Of a DNA stretch of 64,000 bases, positions 50,549-62,783 are shown piece by piece (the first letter of the stretch is position 1; each line of letters opens with the position of its first letter). This stretch comes from Cymodocea nodosa (lineage: Eukaryota; Streptophyta; Magnoliopsida; Alismatales; Cymodoceaceae): contig CM072344.1 in NCBI GenBank assembly GCA_036874045.1, positions 15,968,501 through 16,032,500 on the forward strand, written 5' to 3'. The notes under the pieces were generated by a model, which saw only the letters and a list, made by a program, of their open reading frames with translations, ran no database searches and was not told the origin of the DNA. The translations under genes and the position numbers were made by a program.

Positions 50549-51165
50549 TGCTTGGATTTTCCCAACACAACACTAGAAAAACTTTGATTTGTTACTTCTA
50601 TTTTTATTTAGTTAATTTATCTTTATGCCTATTCTTTTCTTTTAGAAGTAAACAAACAACCTTTAATACAATTTAGATATTAATTCCAATTTGTACTTTA
50701 ACTGCAAGTGCACAGTGTCATATTGTATCAATGTGCAAGTACAGGTCAATCTCATAGGGAATTGCTTAAGAACTTGAGAATTGTTCGTTTGTTAACAATC
50801 AAATTTATATATTCAATAAGCCCTCCGTTGAAATACAGTTAACTCAATGAACTTTGTTAACTCCACAAGCCTGTCTTTTCTTTTTAAAACTGCTATTTAC
50901 AAAGGAATTCGGCTAACCATTGGGCGATTCCACAGATTGTAAATAACATCAATTAAGCTCTTTAATGTTAGTAAACATTGGATTTATCATTAAGCAATAC
51001 TAACATTCACATAATTCAAACAGTAACCATTAAAATCTTTAAGTCTTTTGAACGAACCAATTTCAGTAAACTGTAAAACTAAAACAAACATAAAACAGTC
51101 GCAACACTAACAAAGATAACATTAATCACGATACAACACAAACAATACAACACTTAAATACAAAA
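50549..51165 (-). repeat. Gypsy 3' LTR, truncated (E)
   Basis: About 617 bp that match the LTR end next to the PBS in the 5' copy. It abuts the copia-2 pre-integrase sequence on the left, where CTACC (50,544-50,548) would be one half of the target duplication. On the right it runs directly into the F-box-like frame. Confidence 0.85.
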
Positions 51166-51169
51166 TACC

Positions 51170-51670
51170 CTATTTTCCTATAGGTCTCCAATAATATAAT
51201 TTTTCAGGAATTGCAGAAGTTTTATCAGAAAAAATCAAAGCCGATCCACAATTTACAGTTGGTACTTCAAATCTATTAGGTCTTCCTATATTCCATTCTT
51301 CTCTTGTTATAGGATTTCTTATCAAAATATTAGGTAATAATAAACTTGCATACCTTGGTTTCGTCCTGTATATGATTAATCCTTCATCTATCCCCATAAT
51401 ATGATCTATTCCTTCTAATGTATTGGGTGGAATTCTAGTAGTTTCTTCCTTAGCCAGATATTCATGGGTATTTGAACTACGATTAAATGACCTCCATATA
51501 AATCCATCTCTAATCTTAGTCATTTTTACAGCTTGTAGTCTTTGAAAATATTTTTCTTCAATACAGTCTTTAATTTCCTTTGATATACAATATAGCCTGC
51601 ACAGATCTTTAGCTGATAAGTTACTCAGTACTTCCCTTAGTGCATCCAACGGTAATTGCATCAATTCCAT
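51170..51670 (-). CDS. F-box-like reading frame inside the gypsy element
   Basis: 166 residues, uninterrupted from its ATG. The N-terminus MQLPLDALREVLSNLSAKD, then LCRLYCISKEIKDCI, fits an F-box, which docks on SKP1 in SCF ubiquitin ligases. The following part (GIDEGLIIYRTKP; ILIRNPITREEW) resembles the start of an F-box-associated domain, which is then cut short: full plant F-box proteins of this type have 350-400 residues. The stop lies at the junction with the truncated LTR. It shares strand with the element. Upstream are a TATA-like run (51,822-51,840, minus strand) and two inverted GAGTTA / TAACTC pairs (51,729-51,798). It looks like a captured host gene fragment; expression is unknown. 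Confidence 0.65.
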   Translation of the reverse strand: MELMQLPLDALREVLSNLSAKDLCRLYCISKEIKDCIEEKYFQRLQAVKMTKIRDGFIWRSFNRSSNTHEYLAKEETTRIPPNTLEGIDHIMGIDEGLIIYRTKPRYASLLLPNILIRNPITREEWNIGRPNRFEVPTVNCGSALIFSDKTSAIPEKLYYWRPIGK

Positions 51671-51728
51671 TTGTCGATTCTGTATAACACAAACAAAAAT
51701 TTAGCAGAGACAAAAATTAACATAACTA

Positions 51729-51840
51729 CTGCACACCCTCGTGGAGTTAAGGCATAACTCAACAGACTAAGTTCATTGAGTTAAGGATTAACTCTATGAT
51801 ACTATTAACTATAAATAAAAAACATATATATATACTGATA
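51729..51840 (-). promoter_or_regulatory. Motif cluster before the F-box-like frame
   Basis: On the plus strand: CGTGGAGTTA...TAACTCAACAG and CATTGAGTTA...TAACTCTATG, two inverted pairs, and a TATATATATA run. It lies 60-170 bases upstream of the ATG at 51,670. A regulatory role is inference. Confidence 0.4.
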
Positions 51841-51860
51841 GTTGCTTTAGTTATGCTGCT

Positions 51861-53507
51861 TCATTCAGCTACCCTCTTAGAAGAGGTATCAATTTTATTA
51901 ACAGATCTATTGACAAGGTTAGGTATTACTTGTATTTGCAATCCTCGTGTAGGTCTAACTTCCATTGGTTCCTTCTGTCTAAGTGGTATATTTCTATTCT
52001 GATTTTGAATTGCAGCATTTCCAAATACAAAATCTAGACGATTGTTTAATTGTTGAATTATCTTTTCTAATTTCTCTATTCTAGATCCTTGTTCCAGTAA
52101 TGCTTCATAACTTATATTCTTCTCATTTACATTTTCTCCTCCCTGAAAATTGTTGTTTCTCCAAGATAAATTCGGGTGATTTCTCCAATTAGGATTATAA
52201 GAATTTCCCAAGTTATCTCTCTGGTTTCTAGCATAAATAATATCTAAATCATTTATGTTTGTATTCTTTCTACTAGCTTTTGATTTAATGATAACTCTTC
52301 TATTTTCTTTGTTAATTCAGTTAATTTCACCTCAAGCATAGTACTTGAATCCATTTCATACATTCCTCTTGACAATATTTTTTTATCTGCAATAGCTTCA
52401 GCCGAGTTTTCCCACTGTGTAGTTCTTTTTGCAAAGTTTTCTAAATATGCCCATGCTTCTTCACTACATAATTTTAAAAATCCATTTTGACAAGTAGATT
52501 CTAATAAAGATATTGTTTAAACATCTATGCCTTCATAAATTATACCTATTAATTGTGCATTACTCATTGCATGATGTGGACATTGAGTCAGTAAATCTTT
52601 AAATCTTTCAAAATATTTCCAAAATGATACACCCTGTTTTTGGCTACACATTAATATTTCTTTCTTCTTTTTAATTGTTTGATGTGTTGGATAATATTTT
52701 TCCAGAAAAATAGAGTAAAATTCAGTCCATGTAGAAATTGAATCATGCGATAGAGTATATAACTATCTCTTAGCTGTCTTTTAAAGAAAAAGGGATATAT
52801 CTAAGTTTAATAGCATCTATACTCATGTTCGACATTTTCATCATTTGACAAACTTCATTAAATTCTCTAAGGAAATAATAGGCATCCTCTCTTTCTAATC
52901 CATGAAAATGTGGCAATTGACTTATATAATTAGATTTTAGTTCAAACCTATCTCCCTCAAAGTTTGGCAATTGAATACATGAAGGTTCATCAACTAATTC
53001 AGGATACAGAATCTCTCCTAATGGTTTTTCTACTAGAGCATCCATTTCTACGTTATCTTTTAAAGAAAGGTTAGCTACACCCCAAAGAATTTCGTTAAAG
53101 TTCAGTTCAAAAAAATTTTCAGTACTCCGCTGTGATGAAAATTCCTAGGTAAGTGTTCTTACTAATCGTTTAGTGCTTAGAGAACGGGTCTATGTGCTCA
53201 TAAATAAATAGCAGAAGATTAATTACATACCAGTCTGAAGCTTTCCATTCAATAAATATTTGTTGTCGGATGAAGTTGAATCAACTACTTCTCCTTCTAG
53301 TTCCTCCAACACATTCTCCTTTCTTTTAAAAGTGCTGGTAACTCGTAAATAACATTCTATTTTATATATATAATGCACATCCATAAAGTAAATTAATCTC
53401 GTTGCAAGAACGTGTCTTACAACGTGCATTGTGGTTCCTATTTTTATGGGTACGTGTACCACTACTAATTTCAAATTTTGGTAACCGCTAAACCGACGAA
53501 GTTTCAT
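51861..53507 (-). pseudogene. Gag-core-like block after pol in the gypsy element (fossil)
   Basis: Minus-strand frames resemble Athila/Tat gag: LPNFEGDRFELKSNYI and AIKLRYIPFSLKDS at 52,770-53,045, the ERFKDLLTQCPHHAM-like centre near 52,580, and NPNWRNHPNLSWRNNNFQ with a coiled coil at 51,861-52,211. Gag normally lies between PBS and pol, but here this block is on the far side of pol and of the accessory frame. A short frame (53,223-53,507) precedes it. It contains several breaks. Confidence 0.7.
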
Positions 53508-53531
53508 TCGTGGTTAAAAGAATAACCGCTC

Positions 53532-53722
53532 TGCTTAATCCACGAACTAACCTCGTTGAGTTACAGATAACTCAACGGAACACAGTCGGTTACTGTTGCT
53601 AACTCCACGGACTAACTTCGTTGAGTTACAGATAACATAACGGAGTAACCTTATATTATATTACTAACCTCGTGGAGTTACGTTTAACTCAACGAAGTAA
53701 GTTAGTTGAGTTAACACTTGGC
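53532..53722 (-). promoter_or_regulatory. Motif cluster before the displaced gag block
   Basis: Three inverted pairs in about 190 bases: CGTTGAGTTACAGATAACTC, a close repeat of it near 53,611, and CGTGGAGTTACGTTTAACTC near 53,661, plus single copies. The next ATG on the minus strand is at 53,507. This is the densest cluster outside an LTR. Confidence 0.5.
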
Positions 53723-54153
53723 AACCTCTAAGTTTTACTCCTCGTAAGTTCCTCTCTGCTTTTTTTTCTTTTTCATTCTACTTAACTGAAATAAAGTTAA
53801 ATCTATATCATTAATGCATCATTCTAATCAAAATTCGTTTAAATCTGAACATTATATAAAGATTTAACTTGCAGGTCATTTTATGTTATGCAGAATTTAC
53901 ATTTTACCTTGCAACATGCAGAAATTTTTAAGCATTTATCCTGTCATTCAGGAAATTGTAAATCTGTTAAACATTCATTCATAAAGTTCCACAAATTATA
54001 TATAACATTCAATACATTCCATTCATTTCTCATTCAAAACACGTATGAAAATTGCATCTGAAAAATTTATGCTCATTAATATGAATCAATTTACAGTACA
54101 AGTACATCATACAATTTTCATACAATTTTATACAAGTAGACGAACAATACAAT

Positions 54154-56378
54154 TTAATCTCTATTCCTAAGTTCATCTACTTCCTTCTGGAGTTTTTCTA
54201 ATTGAAGCTCTAATTGATTAATTCTTTCTATGGCTTCTGAAATTCCTCCAAACGATACAGCTATTTCTACAGCTACAAAATTTCTGTATTCTTTCACTGA
54301 AATGGTTCTGGATTTGATCCTTTTTGATGCCCATTTCGTGAAATCAATACAATCCACCATCAGCAGTGGAATCAAATATCCATAAAATAATTTTTTCTTT
54401 AATGTTTTCAGCTTGGAGATAAAAACTATAAACCAATTTATTTGAATCCTATTTACAACTGCAAACGTGGCCCATTTGACAGATTGACTTAATTCTATGT
54501 CATGGCCTTGTCGTTGATAGACATTCTTAATCAGAATGTTAGCTACCATGTGTGCTTTACCATTTAGATGCTACAGTCTGTTTAATAAAGGCACACCAGG
54601 ATTGATAGCTAAACAATCTTTGATTTCCTGTTCTGTCCAATCAACTACAGTTGTGTCTTTCAAAATTTTTAGTCCTTCATTCTTTAATCCAAAAATGTTG
54701 TGGAGAAGCTCTGGTGTTATCTATACATCTGCTTCCTCCACGTTGGAAATTAATCTTCCTTCACCTTCTCTTAAATTTGCATAAAAACAGGACACTAAAT
54801 TCTCATATACTGCATGCCCTCTTTCTTGAGAAATGAACTTCAGTAGACCTTGGAATTCAAATAAATCTTTAATTTCTTGTATTCCATCCCAATTTACTAG
54901 TCTACTGTAAATAATATCGTAACTCCTAATCTCTTGATATTTGATATAAGCTTCCTGACTCCAAAAATGTACTTCATTCAAAACTGTTGTTTCAGTTGGG
55001 TCAGGAATGTGACTTTGTTGTTCCAGAGGGGTTTGTTCTTGATCTTCCTCTTCTATGGGCTGCATTTGAACATTCTCTACAAATTCCTGAATTTCTGATT
55101 CTGCTTCTGTCTGTGGTGGTGAGCCGGTAGAACTCTCCACTCTATCTTGAATTCTTTCCATAAATTGCTGAAGAGTTTCTTGCTCTTCAGTGGAATTTGT
55201 AAAGTTATTTTTGTCTAAATGGCTTCTTTTAGCCTCTTCATTTTCTACTCTTTCTCCTTCCTCCTGACTACCAATCTGCTCTGTCACTGTTCTTTCTGAT
55301 TCTATAACAGATTGGGATGGAGTCACTAGTAATTCAGTTTCTACCCTAATTTCTGTTTCTTCTTGTACAGGCTGCAAACTAATTTCAGCCTGTTTTTCTT
55401 CTTGTCTTTGCTCCTACTCCTCAGAATCGGATAACAAGTTTATAAAAATTTGCTCCACAGGCCCTATTGAAATTGGTACTTCAGATTTAATTTCCTCTCT
55501 ATATTCAGGCACTTTCTCTTTTCATTTCCTTTTTCTGATTAATTGTGCCTGTTCTTCCTCTTCTTCTTCTGAAATTAAATCTACAAAAGTAGTCTTTGCA
55601 GGCCTTCGAGCCACAGGTACTAGCTCTTCCTATTTAATTCTCTTTATAATTATTGATCTCGAAGGACCAGCCTCTCCTGCAGCACTTGATTTAGTTGCTG
55701 CCTGATGCTGTTCAACTTTTATTTTGTACTGGATCCTCATCTTTTCTTCGACCCTTTTTTTTCTTAATGGCATCATATAAAATATGTGCCTTAGCCGTAG
55801 CTATTTCTTAAGTATCACCTTGGTCTCTTGCTGTTTTGACCAAGCTAGTAAATTCTTTCTCTTCTTCTTTAGTTCTCGGCCAAGCAAATGCTACTTGTGG
55901 CAATGGCTCTAATGGCTGAACTAGAGGTCCTGACTGCTGTTCCTCAGGAATAGGTCTTTCAGTAGTCGGTTCTTCCTGTTCTCCTACTCGTTGTTACTCC
56001 CATATTATCCAGCTTCCTCGACCAGCAATGCATTTTTTAAACCACAATCTGGCTTTACGCTGAATTAGCTCTAGGGCTACTTCATTGTTTGTCCGGATTT
56101 TTCTTTCTTTACTTATTGCAATTTCAGTTGCCACTCTAATTCGTGTCTCCATTATCTATGGTATTTGTATTTCTAACTCAACCAAAACTTTCCTCAAGTT
56201 AAAGAGTTCTGATTCTACCTTTTGTAGCTCTTTCTCTCTTGTTATATTCCGAATCTTTTGCTGCATGTGCCATTCTTCTGATTCCTTCAAAAGCTGTGCG
56301 GTGTCAACTGCATCTTCCCAGAATTCAGGTGTCATCTTCCTCATCGTGGAGTTACACAACAGCACGGAATCACTCTGA
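54154..56378 (-). pseudogene. Gypsy post-pol accessory reading frame (fossil)
   Basis: Same layout as the copia-1 accessory frame: an N-terminal segment with a helical part (near 56,160-56,365), a long Glu-rich middle (54,721-55,800), and a C-terminal domain with KDLFEFQGLLKF, NRIQINWF (near 54,453) and KLFYG, ending in a short leucine-rich coiled coil (LELQLEKLQKEVDELRN, near 54,170). No membrane segment or signal peptide is evident, so an envelope role is not supported. It carries a few breaks. Confidence 0.7.
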
Positions 56379-56439
56379 TTTCTACTGTTCTAGATTCTAA
56401 ATGATTTACCAGATAATGCCCCTAAAACCCTAGGTTTTA

Positions 56440-56880
56440 GTTTAAATAAGCCCTAAGTTTAGGCGGATAATCAGGTCATTTCCCGAACCAACTATTACTA
56501 TTTTATCTGCGGTCTTAGCTACAGTACTCCGTTGAGTTACAGTTAACTCAACAGAATAAACTCGTTGACTAACTCAAGACTGAATGGAGTAAGCTCTTTG
56601 AGTTAAGCGTAACTCAACGGACTTCCGATACAAACTAATATAATAATAAAAATACTACAGATAATAGTTTTTCTATTTTTTTACCGGTTTAACCGATACG
56701 ATGTTTCGGTCAGACCTAATTCTTTTCTAGTTGAATTGATACTATGTTTCGGTAAAACCAACATTTTTTTTTGAAAATTAATATTCATATTTTTTTTATA
56801 TTTCGGTCATACCGATGGATCTAATCGGTTGAACCACAACACTTTTTATATTTTATATTTTTTTAATATTTTTTTTTATA
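56440..56880 (-). promoter_or_regulatory. Leader of the gypsy accessory frame
   Basis: On the minus strand, from far to near: TTCGGTCANACCGA-type motifs (56,690-56,850), several inverted GAGTTA / TAACTC pairs (56,526-56,625), CCGCCTAAA (56,458-56,466) and TATTTAAAC (56,440-56,448), then the frame. The last two elements have the same order and close spacing in front of the copia-1 accessory frame. Confidence 0.5.
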
Positions 56881-56999
56881 TATAAAAACATAAAAACTGA
56901 TTTCTTACTAAGTAAAGCTCGAGTAGTCCTCTACTCTGACTTCTTCCATAATTCCAAAGGAGCTTTTTGGTGTTTTCAGAATAGGTCTAAGTTTTTGTC

Positions 57000-59900
57000 C
57001 ATTTACTTTAAATAAATTCTGATTTTTCGGATTTTCAATTTCAATAGCTCCATAAGGATAAATATTTCAAACTATGTAAGGTCCTGCCCATCTAGATCTT
57101 AATTTTCCTAGATGGTTATGGAGTCTAGCCATATAAAGATATACTTCTTGTCTTATTTCAAAGCTTTTTGGAATAATTTTTCTATCATGCCAAAATTTCA
57201 TTTTCTCTTTTTCTCTTACAATCTTCGAATAAGCTTCATTTCTAAATTCTTCTAATTCAATTAATTGCATTTTTCTATTTTCAGCACCTTGATTTAAATT
57301 AGTGTTCAAAGTTTTTAATGCCTAATAAGCTTTATGTTCTATTTTAGCAGGTAAATGACAACTTTTTCCATATACTAGCCTAAAAGGTGACATACCTAAG
57401 CTCGTTTTATAAGTAGTTCTATAAGCCTCGAGTCATCTATCAATCTATTAGCCCAATATATTCTAGTAGGATTTACTACTTTTTCTAAGATTAACTTAAT
57501 TTATTTGTTTGCACTTTCTACTTGTCCACTTGTTTGCGGATGATATGATGTTGCAATTTTGTGGTTTACTCCATATTTCTTCATTAAGGCTTCAAAACTT
57601 CTATTACAGAAATGAGTTCCTCTATCATTGATAATAACTTTAGGTATTCCAAATCTGGCAAATATATTTGTTCTTATAAATTGTATTACCACTTTGTTGT
57701 TATTAGTTTTAGTAGGAATAACTTCTATCCATTTAGATACATAATCCACCCCTAACAATATGTAATTAAATTGATTAGACATAGGAAATAGACTCATAAA
57801 ATCTATTCCCCACATATCAAAGATTTCAACCTCAACAATAGGATTAAGAGACATCATATTCCTCTTTGATATTCTTCCTATTTGTTGACATCTTAAACAA
57901 CTTAAGCAATATTTATGAGCATCTTTGAATAGTGTTGGCCAATAAAACCCACATTGTAGAATTTTTGCAGCAGTTTTCCTTGAACCAAAATGCCCTCCAC
58001 AAGCTTAGTCATGACAGAAAGATAATATGCTTGGATATTCAATTTCTGGAACACACCTCCTTAAAACCAGATCAGGACACTTTTTAAATAAGTATGGGTC
58101 TTCCCAATAGTAATATTTTACTCTTGAGAAAAACAATTTCTTATCCTGTCTACTCCAATCCTTAGGTGTTAGACTAGTAACTAAGTAATTAACTATATCT
58201 GCGTACCAAGGTGTTGTGTTGATGGTCATTAATTGTTTATCAGGAAAATTATCCTTAATTTCAATATTTGATTTTTCTATTTGTAATCTTGATAAATGAT
58301 CTGCTACAACATTCTCACAACCTTTTTTATCTTTAATTTCTAGATCAAATTCTTGTAATAATAATATCCATCGGATAAATTTAGGCTTAGTCTCTTTTTT
58401 CTTTATTAGATGTTTTAGAGCTGAATGATCCGTGTATACTATTACTTTAGCTCCAATCAGATATGATCTAAACTTTTCTAAGGCAAACACAATAGCTAAT
58501 AATTCTTTTTCACTAGTTGTGTAATTAACTTGAGCATCATTTAAGGTTTTGCTTGCGTAATGAATCACTCTAGTAGATTTTTCTATCTTCTGTCCCAACA
58601 TTGCTCCTACAGCAAAATCAGATGTATCGCACATTAATTCAAATGGATGGTTCCAATTAGGTGCTTGAATTATAGGAGTTGAAATTAAGCTAGTCTTAAG
58701 TCTGAAAAATGCTTCCTTGCAATTTTTATCAAAGTTAAATGGAACATCTTTTAATAGATTAGTGAAAGGTCTAGCTATCTTGCTAAAGTCTTTAATAAAT
58801 CTTTGATAAAAACCAGCAAGTCCTAGAAATGATTTAATATCTTTTACTGATTTAGGTTCTGGTAGATTAGAAATTACTTCTATTTTAGCTTTATCTACTT
58901 CCAACCCTTTCTTAGAAACAACATGCCCTAAGACTATTCCTTGTTTAACCATGAAGTGACATTTTTCCTAATTTAAAACTAGATTTTTTTCCACACAACG
59001 TTTTAATATTAGGTCTAAATTTTTTAAACAGACTTCATATGAGTTGACATATACAGTAAAATCATCTATAAATATTTCTAAAAAATCTTCAGTCATTCCA
59101 GTAAATATGCCCTACATACACCTTTGAAAGGTAGCTGGTGCATTGCATAATTCGAATGGCATTCTCTTAAAAGCATAAGTTCCATTAGGACAGGTGAAAG
59201 TTGTTTTCTCTTGATCCTCTAATGCTACTGGAATTTGATTATAACCTGAATACCCATCTAGGAAACAAAAATATTCTTGCCCTGCTAATCTTTCTAGCAT
59301 TTGATCTATAAAAGGTAAGGGAAAATGATCTTTCCTAGTCACAACATTCAACTTTCTATAGTCTATACATACTCTCCAGCCTGATTGAATTCTAGTAGGT
59401 ATCAAGTCTTGACTTTCATTCCTAATAACTGTTAATCTTGATTTCTTGGGAACTACATGGATTGGACTAACCCACGAGCTATCAGAAATCGGATAAATTA
59501 TGTCATTATCTAACCATTTCACTATTTCCTTCCTGACTACTTTAAGGTTTGGATTTAATCTCCTCTCAAGAATTCTAACAGGTTTAGCATTCTCTTCTAA
59601 ATATATGTGGTGACAGCATAAAGTTGAACTTAACCCTTTTATATCAGTCATAGTCCATCCTATTGCTTCTTTATAACTTTTTACTACATCTTTTAATTTA
59701 GCTATTTGATCCTCTTTTAAATCTGAAGCAATAATGATTGGACAGGTTCGTTTATCTTCTAGAAATATATAGGTTAATTCAGGAGGTAAAGGTTTTAATT
59801 CTAAATGTTGCCCATCAGAAGCTAGAGCTCCTAATTGAACATCATCATTTTCTAAATGAGTTTTTTCCTGATCTCCTTCTATATTTATGCTTTCACTTTC

Positions 59901-60340
59901 TTCTAAAGTTTTAGAATTGATTTGCCTATTTAATTCTTCTTGAATCACATCATCTAACATATCTCCTTCATCTTCTAAAAAGTATATGTTATGTAAGGAC
60001 ATTTCTAACTTCTCAAACCTTTCTGGTTTGAAAATATTTAATTGAGTATCCTCATTACCATATGCTAACTTCATTACTCTAGTTTTACAATTTATAATAG
60101 TCCCTGATGTTGCTAAAAATGGCCTTCCCAAAATTAAAGATGTATCACTATTTTTATGCTTAATTTGTTGAGAATCCAAGATTACAATATCAATAGGATA
60201 TATAAAATTTTTTATTTTAATTAAAACATCTTCTATTTTTCCTCTAGGGTATCTTATACTTCTATCAGTTAATTGAATAATCATACTAGTAGGAGTTAAG
60301 CCTTCTAATCCTAAGGATGCAAATATATCACTTGGCATAA
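57000..60340 (-). pseudogene. Gypsy pol region (fossil)
   Basis: Protease near 60,340-60,100 (LGLEGLTPTSMII; LILGRPFLATSGT). Reverse transcriptase about 59,620-58,950 (WRVCIDYRKLN; YSGYNQIPV). RNase H about 58,680-58,400 ([29 protein letters not shown]). Integrase about 58,000-57,070 (zinc-binding remnant, WGIDFMSLFP, DRGTHFCN, YHPQTSGQVE, WAGPYIV). Order and motifs are those of Ty3/gypsy, Athila lineage. A few breaks are present. Confidence 0.9.
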
Positions 60341-60428
60341 CATTTATACCTGCACCTAAGTCTATTAAGGTTCTTTCTAGAATGGTATTTCCTATGGTGC
60401 ATGATATAACAGGGATTCTAGGACCAGA

Positions 60429-61640
60429 TTACTTTTTAGGAATTTGTGGTAGAAATAAGGAACTACTTTGCTCAGCTAAAAAGACCTTTCTAAGAATTTT
60501 TCGCTCTCTTTTCTTAGTACACCAATCCTTTAGAAATTTAGCACAATGTGGCATTTTCTGCAATAGATCTAACAAAGGAATGTTAGCTTGTACTTTTTCA
60601 AAAATTTCTCTGATTTTTTCTTGTTTTTCAGGTATTGTTTGTTGTAATCTTTCAGGATAGGGTGCTAAAGATTGTGATTTAAGAGATTCTTTTTCTTTCG
60701 GTTGATTTGTTTGATCATTTTTAGCTTCATTAGCAAATTCAGATTGTTCTTTAGTGATTTCTAGATTTTCAACTATTACATTTTCATTATCATTTTGATT
60801 TTTACTCTTATCCACCTTCATATTATTTTCATTTTGAGTTCTTGGTGGTATATCAATTCCAGATCTTAATGTTACACATACATCTTCCAGATTTTCGTTA
60901 CTCTCATAATGTTTTTGTATATCATTTTCATGATTATGATCTTCAATTGTTTTTAGTTTTAAAGTGCATTCTCTAAATTCTCTTGCATTAGTGTTTTTTG
61001 TTTGTTGTATATTTTGCAAATTATGCAGGTTTATAACATTATAATTTTCATCGTCCTGTTGCATAACTTGTATTTTCATTGTATATTTGTCTAATGCTTT
61101 TAGTTTTCTTTCCAAATCATCTAATCTCATTGCATTCAATTTTTGATCAATTTTATTTATGGTTTTTTCAGTTTCGTAAATTATATCCTTTTTAGGTTCT
61201 GAATATGCTTCCCTATAGTTTAATTGGTTGACTTCTTGTTGCTGACACATAAAGTGTTCTAATTTGTCTAGGTTTTTCTCTATACTACGCTCCAGTCTGT
61301 CATACCTATCCCAAACTTCAGTGTCTCTCAACATATTACACATTCTATACTGACCATCAGTTGGGTAAACTATAGGATTCTCATACTCGTCTCCATTATA
61401 CTGAGGATAATTCATTTGTTGTTCATGGGATCTAACCATCTATAAATGTCTCAGTTTCAAACAGTCAAAATTGTTGTGTCCTTCAGAATTGTAGAATTCA
61501 CATATGCTAATTACAAGTTTCAGAAATCTTTGAGCATAAGCATATGCCATATTCTCAATTATAGAAGAAAACAAATAACTCTGGCTATTAAAACGAAACA
61601 GCTCTAACAGTTGCTTATATCTATTCAATTCTATTCAATT
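60429..61640 (-). pseudogene. Gypsy 5' gag-derived segment (fossil)
   Basis: Directly after the PBS a short frame (61,440-61,628) contains CEFYNSEGHNNFDC, a decayed CCHC zinc-knuckle-like motif. It is followed by a 336-residue frame (60,429-61,439) rich in Asn, Glu and Lys with coiled-coil stretches, ending LPQIPKK before the protease. The usual gag core before the knuckle is not here. Confidence 0.6.
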
Positions 61641-61657
61641 CCCCAGCAACGATGCCA
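61641..61657 (-). other. Gypsy primer-binding site
   Basis: TGGCATCGTTGCTGGGG on the minus strand, seven bases from the LTR end. It matches the Athila/Tat-type site TGGCGCCGTTGCCGGGGA at most positions. Confidence 0.75.
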
Positions 61658-61664
61658 TAAAACT

Positions 61665-62783
61665 TGTTTGGATTTTCCCAACACAACACTAGAAAAACTT
61701 TGATTTTTTACTTCTATTTTTATTTAGTTAATTTATCTTTATACCTATTCTTTTCTTTTAGAAGTAAACAAACAACCTTTAATACAATTTAGATATTAAT
61801 TCTAATTTGTACTTTAACTGCAAGTGCATAGTGTCATATTGTATCAGTGTGCAAGTACAGGTCGATCCCACAAGGAATTGCTTAAGAACTTGAGAACTAT
61901 TCGTTTATTAACAATCAAATTTATATATTCAATAAGCCCTCTATTGAATTATAGTTAACTCAACGAACTTTCAAGTCTGTCTTTTCTTTTTAATACTGCT
62001 ATTTACAAAGGAATTCAGCCAACCATTGGGCGATTCCATAGATTGTAAATAACATCAATTAAGCTCTTTAATGTTAGTAAACATTGGATTTATCATTAAG
62101 CAATACTAACATTCAGATAATTCAAACAGTAACTTTTAAAATCTTTAAGTCTTTTGAACGAACCAATTTCAGTAAATTGTAAAACTAAAACAAACATAAA
62201 ACAATCACAACACTAACAAAGATAACATTAATCACGATACAACACAAACAATACAACACTCAAATACAAAATACAAACAAAGATAAATTGTTTTTGGTAT
62301 TTTTGTTTTAATATGAACATGGAAATGGGCGAAAGGTGAAATGTAAAGTAATCTCACTCGACAATAAATACTTCTGTCACTACTTGCAACACGATTACAC
62401 CACTGAAAATTAAACCACTTACAATCCTGTCTCCTCTCCCTATAAAATCGTGAGTCCAGAATTGCAAGATGATTTCCTCTTCAGCATACAGGCATCAACC
62501 CGAAGCCAATGCTAAAAGCTTTACGATCTTCTGAAATATGAGTCAGCGTTTGGTGAAAATGGCTTCCCTTCCCTCGACGCGATCACTCCTCACAGTAGTT
62601 GTCAAACACTGTGTTTGGCTCAGAATCAACCCGAGATCAAGAAAGTATTCTCACAGAGCTCCGATGGTTGGTGATTGTGGTGGTGGTAACGATGGTTGGT
62701 GTGGCACTTTGGAGAATTGCCGATACTTCCTGCAGAAAGCTCGGTGTTCCTCCTCTGTATACACTGGCCATCCATCGATCACA
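61665..62783 (-). repeat. Gypsy 5' LTR, cut by another LTR (F)
   Basis: Shares with E the end GGGAAAATCCAA[A/G]CA (minus strand), which differs from A-C (AAACACAAACA). About 1.1 kb is present; the remaining outer part is replaced at 62,784 by an unrelated LTR start. Confidence 0.87.

Larger units (their letters stand above)
50549..62783 (-). mobile_element. Athila-like Ty3/gypsy element, nested in copia-2
   Basis: Fossil copy on the minus strand. The 5' LTR is the piece at 61,665-62,783 (its outer part is cut off by another LTR) and the 3' LTR is the piece at 50,549-51,165. The PBS at 61,641-61,657 reads TGGCATCGTTGCTGGGG, close to the TGGCGCCGTTGCCGGGGA used by Athila/Tat elements. The pol order protease, reverse transcriptase, RNase H, integrase is that of Ty3/gypsy, and the protease wording (LTPTSMIIQLTDRSIRYPRG) is Athila-like. 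Three further coding blocks lie after pol: an accessory frame, a gag-core-like block and an F-box-like frame. Several breaks are present. The LTRs form a subfamily distinct from solo LTRs A-C. Confidence 0.88.

Noticed and set aside
54154-56378. Envelope gene in the gypsy element, suggested by its position after pol
   Set aside because: No signal peptide, transmembrane segment or cleavage site is visible; the acidic middle and coiled-coil end do not fit.
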